Assembly (NCBI GenBank): GCA_030407315.1 | Contig: JALQPE010000004.1 | Coordinates: forward strand, 36,040 to 100,039 | Direction: 5' to 3' | DNA: 64,000 nt | Origin: Asparagopsis taxiformis | Taxonomy: Eukaryota > Rhodophyta > Florideophyceae > Bonnemaisoniales > Bonnemaisoniaceae | In this document: piece after piece, positions 32,406 to 43,500 of the stretch | Layout of the letters: every line of letters begins with the position of its first letter | How positions within the stretch are numbered: position 1 is the first letter of the stretch | The notes under the pieces: generated by a model | The model's database searches: none | Seen by the model: only the letters and a program-made list of their open reading frames with translations | Told to the model about the DNA's origin: nothing | Translations under genes and position numbers: made by a program

Positions 32406-35086
32406 TCACTCACGTGCGTTATCCTCGCGGCGCGTGCGTAGGCTCGAAGAACTGCCCGTTGCGCCGCGCGTGCGAGCACGACTTGAAGCCGTGTCTGCTT
32501 GGTGATTGCGTCGTCGCTCGGAATTCAGCACACGGACGACGCGCCAGTCTTGCACGCCGAGACGCAAAGGAGGAACGCCGGGACGTGCAGTCGCTGCGGC
32601 CGCCGCGCGAGTGCGAGTCTTGGGACGCGAGCCACCGCGACCAGCCCCGTCGCTTCCCACCGCGACCGACGCATCAACTTCCCGTTCCGCTCCCTCGTTA
32701 AGACCGCTGACCGACTGCGTCTCGCTGTTAGACACCACCCCCGCCGCGGACGTTTCGGGCGACCGCTGCACTGAGCCAACGATATCATTCAGCGTCGTGC
32801 CGAGGCGATGCGTGCGTTCGATTTTATCCTGGATCCTACGAACGGTCTCCCGTTCACGCGCAGTATACACCCGACGCACCGCAGCGACACGCTCCGCGCC
32901 CCGTTGACGTTCGCCCGCGAGATTCGCTTCGACATCGCTAAGCGCGCGTTCCGCCCGTTCCTGCGCCGAAGTAGCAGCCTCGCAACGTTCCTGAAGGGTC
33001 GTAATCATCGCACGATTGCCGCTGGCAGCTCGCTCGTAATTCGCCACGCGCTCTTGCAAGTCGCCGATGTCCTTGTGCATCCGCTCGATCCGCGTCGCAT
33101 CCTCCCCGGCCTTGCGCTCTAACGTCACCTCGCGTTCAGCCGCTTCCTTAAGTGTCTTTTCAGCCTCGTGCACGAGACTCACCGCTTCGTCGCGCGTTGC
33201 GTTCGCTTTGCTAAGGCGCGCCGCAGCGTCGTCGCGCGCTTGCGCAACCGTCGTCACCCGCGCCACCGCCTCGTCACGGCTCTCCTCGACCGAGGCCAGA
33301 CGCGCCAGCGCTTCGCTGCGGCCCTCCACGGCGGAAGCCATTCGCGCCAAAGCGTCGTCGCGAGCTCCTTCGAGCAACGATACGCGCGCCAACGCCTCTT
33401 CCCGGCCCTTTTCGGCGGCGGCAAGCTGGCCCCGCAACACGTTCGCGTCTGATTCGGCCAAAACAGCACCCGCCTCGTTGACAACGGTCGCCGCGTCACT
33501 TGCCGCCACGTCATCAGCCGCTGCAGCGCCGCCATGCCAAGATACTGCGTGTATTCGCGCGAATCGGTCGCGCGCATAACGTGCAGTTCGTTAGTTGATA
33601 GCGCGGATAACACTGCATCAACGGTAACGACATCGCGCGCTTCTAAGTTCGCAAACGCTTCGCGCGACGGATTGCGCGGCGACTTGAGAAGGAGATGTGG
33701 AATTTCAGTATGCCGGTGAACGCCAAGCGAACCATGCGCCCAGTCGACGACGCCACGCTCCGCGCTCCAGGGCAACCATTGCCCGCCCTCCTTGAAATCC
33801 ATACCAGGCGCGAGATCAAAAACCGGAGTTTCGTCCCTCGCGCACGCGCGATGTTCCGTCAGGAGACTTTCGAGATGCGCCGCCGTATACGTTCCACCCC
33901 GCACGATCGCCGAAACGCCGACGCGCTCGATTCCCGCGATCAGTTTTTCGCTTAAGCGCAAGAAGCGGCGCTCGACGTAAGCGACGTGAAGCCACGCGGC
34001 GGCAACCATCACCACCCACTCGCTTAGAGCGATAGCCCAGAAATACGAACGAGCCTCGACCGGAACGTCGCGCCCGAGCAGTACCGACGGCGCGTAATGG
34101 AACACGCAGGGAAGCGGCACCGACAACGAGTCGGGCGCTTCCGGCCAATCGCGCGCATCGTAACGCGGGAAGAAAGCGGCGACGCGGTCATCAGGAAACT
34201 CGCGAAATTCGATATCGCGATACGTAACGAAGTAGCCCGACGTACGCCGCAAACGCAACTCGCGCCGCGCTTCCGGGCGCATATCCGCATTCAGGATCCA
34301 CGGCACGCTCGCCTCCCCCTCGTGTTCGACGTCGTTCCACGGAACGCCGCCATCAAGTAAGAAGCCCGCACTGGGCGCCGCGGCCCATGGGTCGACTCGC
34401 GCAAATTCGTCGCGACGCATCACGCGCAACCGGGCCAAGTGGCGTACGAGTCGTTCGTCGGCTTCGTCTTCGAGAAAGTACGCGTCGCACGGTAAGTTCG
34501 CGGGGACCGCCAAATCGCACAACGCCGATTCGCGCCGCGCGTCCCACACCGCTTGCGCATCCTTGTGGCCGGGTAACACGGCATAGCGTGTCACATCAGC
34601 GATGCGCGTCCACTGAAAGCGCTGCGGGTAGAAGTGGCGACGGCCCAATTCCGCCTACGTCGGCATTGGGCGTGGCATAAATCGGAACGCGATCGGGTCG
34701 TCGTAGCGCGCGCGCGGAATCGATTCGGGAGCGTCTTGCGCGGCCGACGGAAGCGAAACGGACGCAGGCGCAGGAACCGAACGAAGTGGGACGCCGCTCC
34801 CAGAGCGCGCAGCGGACGCAGAAGTTGGAGTCGCGGTCGCATCCACCGTAGCGACAACATCAGACGATGCGACGACGCCACTGCCGCCACGGCCGCTCGC
34901 GGTTACGGGTACGGTTGAGGAGGATGCTTGCGCCATGGACGTGTAATAGGGACTCTCCGGGCTTGAAAGAGAAGGGAACGCGATGCGCGCAGTGCGAGGA
35001 GACGCGTTAGTGGGCGTCGAAGGTTCGTCGCGAGGCGCAGCGCCGGCGCGAAGCCAACTCGGCAGAGCGTTATCATCGCGCGACAT
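32406..35086 (-). pseudogene. gypsy-1 antisense ORF: coiled-coil protein of unknown function
   Basis: Antisense to the element, about 890 residues in three collinear pieces. ATG 35086 starts 143 residues rich in Ser/Ala/Pro (MSRDDNALPSWLRAG...), ending at an in-frame TAG (34655-34657). The same frame continues (AELGRRHFYPQRFQWTR...) as a globular-looking domain of about 375 residues with many Trp/Tyr/Arg and a hydrophobic stretch (FWAIALSEWVVMVAAAW). A single frameshift near 33530 leads into about 365 residues that are largely coiled coil, with six consecutive 14-residue repeats of the form R(D/S/E)EALAR-x7. The stop is at 32406-32408. Antisense ORFs between pol and the 3' LTR are known in some plant Tat-lineage gypsy elements; I do not recognise this protein. 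Coherent protein character over three segments argues against a chance frame. Confidence 0.65.
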
Positions 35087-35125
35087 CACGAAGCGCGAGC
35101 GCGTGCGGCGATAACGGAGCGAACG

Positions 35126-35213
35126 CGCGCGGGATGAAGAAGAAAGATGGAAGAGAAGTAGAAGGATGGAAAAGAAGAAGATTGGAAGAGGAGAACAAGA
35201 CAGGAGAAAGTTG
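35126..35213 (+). other. purine-rich tract before the gypsy-1 3' LTR
   Basis: Almost 90 nt of near-continuous A/G on the plus strand, equivalent to a pyrimidine-rich leader upstream of the antisense ATG. The proper polypurine primer is more likely GGGGGGAG at 35263-35270, 5 nt before the LTR. Confidence 0.6.
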
Positions 35214-35275
35214 AAGGTGTGCACAAGAACGTTACGCGCGGGGACGCGCTGTGAAGTTAGTCGGGGGGAGTGTCG

Positions 35276-36079
35276 TGCAATTTAAGTTGGTCGATGGAAT
35301 CGATGCGAGCGCGCGCGTTTACGTTAGTCCGCAAGCATCCGTTTGAGTTAGTTTAGTAAGCGAGCGTACGCGTGGCGTCTTGATTACGTGTCACGGAGCG
35401 TCAATGCGAGCGCGTGCGCGCGTACGTTGCCACGAAACCGCGAGCCGCGCCACGTGTAGCGATTTCCGCGAATTTCCCTTTATTTTCCCTTTTTGGGTTT
35501 TTTATGACGAAAGTCTTTTTCCCAAAATATTTCCCTTTTTGCGTGCGAGCGTGCGGCCGCCGCCGGCCGGCCACACAAGGACAGCCTGTCCCAAGTAAGT
35601 TAGCTATTAGTGGTCGCATGGCTTCGCACCCTACCAATAAACAGTCAGCACTTTCGCAGCTACGAGTTAAGCGTTGAGCGCGTCGCGAGGACCGATTGCG
35701 TTACAACGTTGCGTGCGGATTGCTCACGATCGCCGACGTACGTGCGCGCGCGTCGCGTTTACCGACCGTCGAATTGCGTCGCACCGCGAGACCGCGCGTT
35801 GCGCCGCATACCGCTAGGCCAGGGATTTACGACCCCTGTGTGGATCGTGTTGAGCTCGAGTTTACTCGGTGATCTCACCCTGAGATCACGGCTTGCGCCG
35901 GCCCGCGAATCCCGTGTTGCGATCGACCCTGCGCGTTCCGCCGTTGTACCACCCGATCGCCTCCGCGACCGAGCGACGTGCGAAACGCAAGTTCACGAGC
36001 GCGTTACGGTTCAACACGCCCTGACAAGGCAAGCGATTCTAGAACTCTCTTAGTGACCGCCATCCCGGCTGGTCCTACA
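35276..36079 (+). repeat. gypsy-1 3' LTR
   Basis: Matches 23277-24078 with three substitutions and two 1-nt insertions. It ends GGTCCTACA and is followed at once by MULE transposase sequence. Confidence 0.93.
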
Positions 36080-37512
36080 GTGATGCATATGTCCTCTCCC
36101 TTCGCCCTTGGGATCGTGACAAGTCTCGGATGCCATATAACTTCCGCAATGAACATTCAAGAGGTTTTTATTGACTCTACGTACAGAACAAATTCTACAA
36201 AGCTTGAATTGTTTGCTATCATTGGTTCTGTCCTGGGTTCGGGCTTCCCTTTGGCGTACTTACTTCTTGGCGCTGGGCGTGACGAGTACGACAGAACACG
36301 TCAGGAGTCACCCTCTGCCTTTTTTATGGCAGTTCAGAAAGAATTACCTGACCTCCATCCTACCTTCTTTTTCACTGATAAAGATTGGGGTCAGATTAAC
36401 TCCATGAAAAGCGCCTATCATCTGAATCCTTCTATCTGTGTCTGGCACATGAAGCTTGCAATCAAAAGAAAGCTCCATGCACTCATTAAAAGTGGTCATA
36501 AAGCTCTTACAGGAAAGGAACAGCCACTACTTCGGTTGGTTTCCGAGCACTACAATGCTCATCCCTTCCTGTGTCCAGAACATGATCTGACTACTTCCCT
36601 ACAGTTTGCACGAAGCGAAATCAAAGAATTATTCCAGGGACTGGGAGACACGGGTATGGAACATACTTACTGCAAAATTGGTACCAGGATCACATGTTCA
36701 CACTCTGCGGAAGAAAAGTCCAAGACTTTTTACCTATTGCAAAGACAACAATGATGGTAGAGGCACATTGGTCGCAGCTAAAACGTGTTTATCTACTACC
36801 TCATAACAGGCCAAGATGCGACTTTCTTGTGTACATATTATCAGTCAAAATGCTTCCGAAGTGTGCGGCAGATTTTGGGATGTTGTGCTCTGGAAACAAG
36901 GTTCCTGCTTGGTGGAGGCATTTTGCTAACGAATGGAGCCGCCTTAGTGCTACTGCTCCTACCAATGAGTATAAAACAAACCGACTATTGTGGACATGTT
37001 CATGCAAGGGTTTCATGAACAGTAAAGTTTTACTCTGTAAGCATCTCACATATGAACTATCCTGTCCTCAATATCGCGATGAAATTCGTAGTAGATCACC
37101 GCCATTCCTGCAGATCAAGAGGAGAGAAAACTGTTTTAGAGCAATTTTTGCCGGTGAAGACAAGGTATCGACCTTGTCTCCAGTTCTGACTGGACATTTA
37201 CGACCGACAATTGGAGAAATACTCATTAGTCCAGATCCTAGACACATAACTGGTTTCTTTCCGTCGCATCAGGGCGCGGATGGAGTGGAATCTATGCGAG
37301 CAAAAGCAACAGAAATGAAACGAATTCTGCAATGGGGTATCGATCACGTTGAAGATCTGTCTATAGATGCATCTGGGATGCAGCAAATTAATCATCTATA
37401 CTCGAATGTATTGTTGCGGTATCAAAATTACCATCGCCATGTTACACAGAATGTTAGATGTAGGAGTGCGCCAATCACATGGAAGAATTCATATGTACTT
37501 TACCTTCCATAG
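36080..37512 (+). pseudogene. MULE-type transposase with SWIM finger, 5'-truncated
   Basis: Reading starts at the gypsy-1 LTR edge already inside the DDE domain: FALGIVTSLG, VFIDSTYRTNSTKLELFAII (first Asp), FFFTDKDWGQINSM (second Asp), ICVWHMKLAIKRKL. A frameshift at about 36655 leads to the second half: LLQNWYQDHMFTLCGRK, TTMMVEAHWSQLKR (candidate catalytic Glu), then a SWIM zinc finger CSCKGFMNSKVLLCKH and a natural end at 37510-37512. The N-terminal zinc finger and start are missing. No terminal inverted repeats identified. Mutator-like transposases of this kind act in the nucleus on their own element. Confidence 0.85.
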
Positions 37513-39201
37513 TTCCAATTCTGCATAACAGCATTGGATGTGCATACTTCTCATCAGAAAGTAAACTGATTCGTACTTGAATAAGATGTATCTGACGCGA
37601 CCACGCAGAAAATGAGATGGCAGATCCCTCTTTGAGTCCAGTATGAAACATGCGAACAATTATCACCAAAAAAATCAAGCAAGCCCTTCCGACGTATATT
37701 CTACCTTACGGGATAACCGTTTCCATCTGTAGAGTTATTTGTCTCTCCGTTCCACTCATTCCATTAATCATCCATGCTTACTACTAACTTCATTTCCATT
37801 TCATGAATTGTTATTTCCGTCTACTTGGGTTCTACACAAGCACTGCCAAGCGCGCGCAGTAGTTGCAGAACGAAAAGTCGCTTCAATTGAGAGAGGGTGC
37901 AATTGTAGATAAGTGGATGGAATTTTGGAGTGAAACGACTTGCTGTGATGATATATTGCGTTGAAATGAGAGTGCTTTGGTTTCGTCATCACGCGGTAGT
38001 GGTAATAGCGGATAGCACAAACCGTAAGTACACTCCCGTTTACAGTTTCCTATGACGAATTTCATGAGCATTAAGCTTTGTTTGTGAGTATGAATGATAT
38101 CCAAGTCCACAGTGATGCATACTGATGCTTTGTGAGTGGTACATGGCAAATCGAATGGATGGCGATGACATGCACGCTTCATGTACATATGGAAAATACA
38201 TGACAAGTATCATTCAGCCCATTAGTGTCGGTAGATACTTCCAATATCCATCTTCCAATAGCATGAGAGCAACGCAGCTTGCAAACTCACATAGAGACAG
38301 AACAATTAATGGATAGTTTAGTTTCAATAACATCTCTTCTGTTTGCTGCGTTAGAGGACGCGTGAGCTGAGTTGGCAACGATCGGTAGTTTTGCACGTAG
38401 TTGCAAGTGGAAACATCCGTTGACTAACCGTCGCTTACCACTGCCAATTGTGGGTGACGCACAGCCGCAAACATTTGCGCTCGGGCGATGGGCTTTGATG
38501 TCTGCGGCTGCAGTTTCCTCCACCAAGAGTACAAATACTTTGAGCGCGACAGATTAGAGAGGAAATGATGCGTGTTGATGGTAGCTGGAGAGACCTCAAC
38601 GTTTGGTAAGTTGCGTTTGTCTGCACCAGCTTATCCCCGTTGCAATGCAAAGCATCGGATCGAACCTAAATTGATAGTTTTACAGCTGACGGTTGTCTGC
38701 GAGAAATGAGCAGTAGCAGGTGCACGGCCACAGTCAAATCGAACGGTTAGCATAAAGTGCACGATCAGCAGTAGCGGGCGCACGATCAGGCGGCAAAAAG
38801 TGGACGATCAGGTACGAAAGAAATTCGTGTGGATTGTGGTGGAGGAGATTAATGGCGCCCGCCGAGCGTTGCATTACAGTCCGGAATCCGGATTGAATCG
38901 CGTCACACTTCTGAACGTCGAACGTCGAAACATGACGATATCCCGACCGGAGGCTTATGATAAAAATTGTATCAATACAGTCTCTCAGTCGGGAGGATAA
39001 GGTGCAGTAAATCACTACTCTCCCCTGTACTCGCCGTGGCGCGCCCTTTCGGCAAAAAAATTTTGGCCACGGCGGCACGGTTCCGACCGTTCAGCTGTGG
39101 CCGAAATTTCTGATGCCGGCGGGAACAATCGCCGATTGCGGCGCAACGTAGATAGCTAGAACTCTAGGATAAGCTATAAAAAATTGGTTACTCAACTAGC
39201 T
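37513..39201. other. intergenic, no supported gene; one hairpin
   Basis: No domain or exon chain seen. An imperfect inverted repeat at 39058-39070 / 39097-39109 (13-bp arms, one mismatch, core GGCCAC) lies near the right end. Confidence 0.5.
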
Positions 39202-40156
39202 TTACGTAGAACTAGGAACGACCGGAAACGGACTACAAAAAGTATAATTATTTTTAATTCTCCAATGTCGTTCGTTAACTGTGTCGGACTTTTTTTTTAG
39301 TTTGATTGCTATTGGAACTGTTGTGCGGCCACTATCAAATTTCACGTCGCTGAAGAAACTTACGATCATATCCTTTTTGCAAAACAGCCTTGGAACTGGA
39401 ATTAGACTGTCACTGCCGTGAACTGATGACTGTTTCGTGCTCTTTGACGATGTGGTGATCTCGCCGACAGTTGCAAGCTGCATCTGATTTCCGGTTACCA
39501 CTTTGCTTTCCACCCTTTTCCTAGGACACCATATTTCACAGAATGTCGCCATTTCCCGCAACTGGACTTTGCCGTCTTCCAATGCAGATGCAAGGAGTGT
39601 CCCGTCACCACTCGGCTCTAAACAGCTCACACGAGCAAGGAGGCGACCTTGCACATTTCGAATTGGTTCGAATTTTTGTGTGTTCCAGAACCGAATCGCG
39701 CCATCCCAGGATCCAGAAAGTAGAATACCTTCATTTTTGCTTCGCAACAAGTGATTTCACCTATCTGGTATGCCCGTCCACGAATTTCCTCGTTCCACCT
39801 CGGAGGTCCAGTATTTCGAGCGGTCCCTCCTCAGTACCAAAGGCAATAACTTGTTGAGGCAAAGGATCTCCATGCAACTGATGTTCGTATCTTGTTTTTC
39901 TGAATTAACATCAAACGAACTAATTCGCTTCTGGTCTTTCCATACCATCACAACACCCTTTCGAATGCTTGAATACATCACTCCTGACTCTTTTTTCACA
40001 TGCACAGCAACTACCCAGTCCCCATGTTCTTCGAAGACGCATTCCGTTGATCCGTCATTTGTGTCTGCTGACCGCAACTCCCCATCTAGCCCTCCGACAA
40101 TTAATTCATTCCTTTTCATTCCAATTGCCATGCATAGAACGGCACGGTCCATATAC
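39202..40156 (-). pseudogene. STAND-WD40 relic A, WD40 part
   Basis: Minus strand, C-terminal part of a gene whose upstream part lies beyond gypsy-2 (45612-46092). From 40156: CMAIGMKRNELIVGGLDGELRS and GDWVVAVHV...SGVMYSSIRKGVVMVWK are typical WD blades. A frame break near 39830 and a stop near 39757 separate these from NEGILLSGSWDGAIRFWNTQ and SGDGTLLASALEDGKVQLR. The frame ends at 39202 after a basic tail. WD40 propellers in STAND NTPases sense ligand. At least two lesions plus the gypsy-2 insertion make this a relic. Confidence 0.75.
40153..40156. other. gypsy-2 target-site duplication, left copy (ATAC)
   Basis: ATAC directly before the 5' LTR start TGTAGACTGC, repeated at 45612-45615 directly after the 3' LTR end. 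Confidence 0.8.
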
Positions 40157-40467
40157 TGTAGACTGCAGTTCTCTATGCGGGGACTTGTTGCAGGGACTGG
40201 CAGTGATAGGTACCGTTTGCGGTATGATTCAATAGCGTAATTCTATCAGCCTGTGCGTGGTACCCACGCCAGGCTCCACATCATTCCTGTGTCACCCACG
40301 CCGGGTTTCTCCGCATCCCTCCAGTGTCACCCACGCCGGGTTTCTCAACCTACTTTCCTTCTGGGACTAGGATTTTTACATAAAAGGCTCACAAGCCTGG
40401 CCGTCCTTCCACCCCGGAGGACAGAGTCAAAATTTTCCCCACAGCCGCAGTCTACCTGCAGTCTACA
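40157..40467 (+). repeat. gypsy-2 5' LTR
   Basis: 311 bp, TGTAGACTGC...CAGTCTACA. Contains a 23-bp direct repeat (gtgtcacccacgccgggttt...) twice and a TATA-like CATAAAAG (40379-40386). Compared with the 3' LTR there are four substitutions and one 29-bp length difference. Confidence 0.92.
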
Positions 40468-40513
40468 GAAATTTCTGTCTACCTGGCCAGGAGACAACTC
40501 TTTTGACGTGTGC

Positions 40514-43500
40514 ATGGGCCTGCAAACTCGTCGGAAACACTATCACTCCCCCCGAACGACACCCGCCAGATCCAGAATCACGTCAGAGCAGGTAAACCGC
40601 GTCTACTTCGATATGGATGCATCAGACGAAAACGAGACCAACCCAACCTCAGCAGTGACCATGTTCACTCCAGTTACGCATCCCGTCCTGAAGAGCGTCG
40701 ACCCCGTCAAGGTCAGCATCTTCCTAAAGGAACGCGAACGGTATGAGCTTGAAGTTTCACAGAAACAGAAAGAGCTCCCGACTCTCACCGTCTCACCGTA
40801 CACCGCAAGCATCGACCGCACACTACTCCAGCATATGGTAATGCTTGGTGAGTTCGATGCCATCGCACCAGATAAGTCGGCAGAAGAACTTACATCGGAG
40901 AACATTAAGACTTTCATCGGAAGTCTTGTCAAGAAACCACAGTCTGGATATGACCCACAGTGCATCAAGAAAGCACTCAGAGGTCTGCTGATGCCGATGA
41001 ACATAGCGGATCCGAGCGCTCGTGTACTTCATTTTGCGAGCTGTTTCTTCGAGCGCCTCGAACAGATTGGCTATGGTGATTTCTGTACAGATAACCCAGA
41101 AAAATCGACGGAGCTTATGTGCCAACACCTCCTACCGCAAAAGTTGCGAGATGTCATGACTGAACGGATCGAGCTTGACAAAAGATTGAAAAAGGATGTC
41201 AAGGCATTCGTAAAAATGATCCGCAAGGAAGCGATTTACTGCCAAACGTACTCCAATACCAAACATAACGACAGTAACATCTCTAAAAAAGGGAACGAAA
41301 GTGGGTATGGGGCCGCGTCTACTAACAAGGTTACAAAATCAATCCAAAAGAAAGACAAGCTCCCAATCTGCTTGTACCCTCCACATGCGAAGAAAGGCAT
41401 CAGGCATCTATTGCAAGACTGTCGAGCTTGTCCGGATCACGATAAGCCCGAACTTATCGCAAAGTTTAAAGCCCAGAAGGCGGTAAGATTTAACCAGGGT
41501 GCGAAGAGAGTCAGCGGGGATCCCAGAAAAGAGTTACATATGGAGAGTAGTGTCACTTTTTCCGCTACATATGGTCAGAAACTACACCACTTGCTCGTAG
41601 CAGATATCGGCGCGGACGACAACCTGACTGACACGGCTTTGATCGACCGCATTCAGAAGGCAGGTGGGTCTGTTCACATCAAAAATCTTGTACGACCGGT
41701 TGTTCTCTCTCTCTCTGTAGGTGAGGGAAGAGACGGAAACAACATAAACATCTTGTGTAAGCAATCTGCTACTCTCGACGTCGAGATGCATGTGCGGCAC
41801 GGGTGTTCTCTCATGATACGCAACCTCAAGTGGCTGGTTACAGAACAGCCAATGACAGAACCACTCCTGGGTCGACCTACTCTTGAAGTTCTTGGGCTTA
41901 ACACGAAAGAGATTCTTGCTGCCGCAGCTGACCGCCTTCATGGAGACATAGACATGTCTACCGCGCTACCTGCTGCAGACAGCGGTGGAAAAATCGCACG
42001 TGTCTTACAAGACGGCGTATATCACAGTGACAAGGGAATTGACAGCGCCTCTGCGGATGCGGACGACGACTGGCTAGACTTCGGCGAAGATGACCCTTCC
42101 GAAAAACGCGAAGCAATCGAAGCCATGCTCACACGTGCGGAGAAAAATGGGATATCTGAACCAGGGCTACTGGAACTTCGTACACTGACCAAAGAATTCG
42201 GCGACGTTCTCCGCCTTCGTCTTGGTCCAGGACCCCCAGCCAAAGTCGAGCCAATGAAGATCGACGTGGTCGAGAATGCTCGACCAATCCGTGCCAAACA
42301 AAGGCGTTATCCTCATGAAAAACGGCTATTCATGAACCGAGTCGTCTCTAAACTTGAAGAATACGGTTTCATCAAGAAAACTACCAATGCGCAATGGATC
42401 GCTTCCCCACTCATTGTGCCAAAGCCACCCCCGGCATACTTTCGACTGACGATCGACCTCCGTGGAATCAACTCTGCCACCAAGCCAATGACCTGGCCGA
42501 TGCCTAACTTGGAGAGTGAGACATCTGACATGCGCGAGAGCCGATGCTTCGCTTCTGTGGACTTTCCTTCCGGCTTCTGGCAGATGCCTCTCTATGACCA
42601 ATACCAACATTTACACGCGTTCATGACTGACTCCGCCGTCTACAAGCCGACTAGAACGCTCCAAGGCGGCTGCAATAGTGCACAGAATTTCCAAGGAAAA
42701 GTCGTCCCCTGTTTCTCTGAGATGAGCAACTGCCTCAAAGCATGGATTGATGATTTCGCCCTGCACACACCAAGTGAGCAAGAACTCCTTAAGGCACTAT
42801 GGAATTTCTTTAGGATCTGCCGCGAGAGAAACCTGAAAGTGTCTGCCAGAAAAACCGAACTATACCTCACCGAGCTTAAATGGTGCGGCAGGATTATATC
42901 ACGAGAGGGCGTAAAGTATGACCCACGAAACTCATCCGGCCTTCAAGATTGTGCATCACCTATCAACGCTGGCGAACTGTGCGATTATGTGCATTGCCTT
43001 GGGTGGATGCGTAATGGTATTCCAGACCATTCCCGCAGAATTGCGCCTCTACGGAATATACTCGAGAAAGCTTTTCAGAAATTAGGAAAAAGAACGAAGC
43101 GCAGTATCAAAAGAATACCCCTCAAATCACTGGGATGGGGTGCTGAACATGAGGTCGCCTTCCGTGGTCTCCAAAAAACACTTACCGACCAAATCAAACT
43201 GGCACACAGGGGCAGTAATCTCGCGCTTTGCATATACACAGACGCTAGCGATCGTTTTTGGGCCAGCGTTGTAACACAGTGCGCGTCTGAGGAGTTGAGC
43301 AAACCAGTGCTTGAGCAAGCACACCAGCCATTAGCCTTTCTGTCTGGTGAATTCTCCGGTGCGGAACTGGGCTGGACGACCTTTGAAAAGGAAGGGTTCG
43401 CTATCCTACAAACGTTTACGCGACTTGATTATATGCTACAATGCGAGTCACTCATCCGCATATTCACGGACCATAGAAACCTTCTCTTCGTATTCTGCCC

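Larger units (their letters stand above)
23277..36079 (+). mobile_element. gypsy-1: Ty3/gypsy chromovirus with antisense extra ORF
   Basis: 12.8-kb element bounded by 802- and 804-bp LTRs (TGCAATTTAAG...GGTCCTACA) differing by three substitutions and two 1-nt indels. Order: LTR, gag, protease, RT, RNase H, integrase, chromodomain, about 1.4 kb of low-complexity DNA, a long antisense ORF, purine tract, LTR. Base composition is very rich in CG dinucleotides, unlike the neighbours. No target duplication is found (left flank TGTGG, right flank GTGAT), and the flanks belong to different elements: copia-2 on the left, a MULE on the right. Single-base frameshifts break pol and a stop breaks the antisense ORF despite the young LTRs. 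Confidence 0.93.

Noticed and set aside
33067..33579. Plus-strand Ser/Ala/Arg-rich frames opposite the gypsy-1 antisense ORF
   Set aside because: Composition is that expected from the complement of an Ala/Arg/Glu coiled coil; no motifs.
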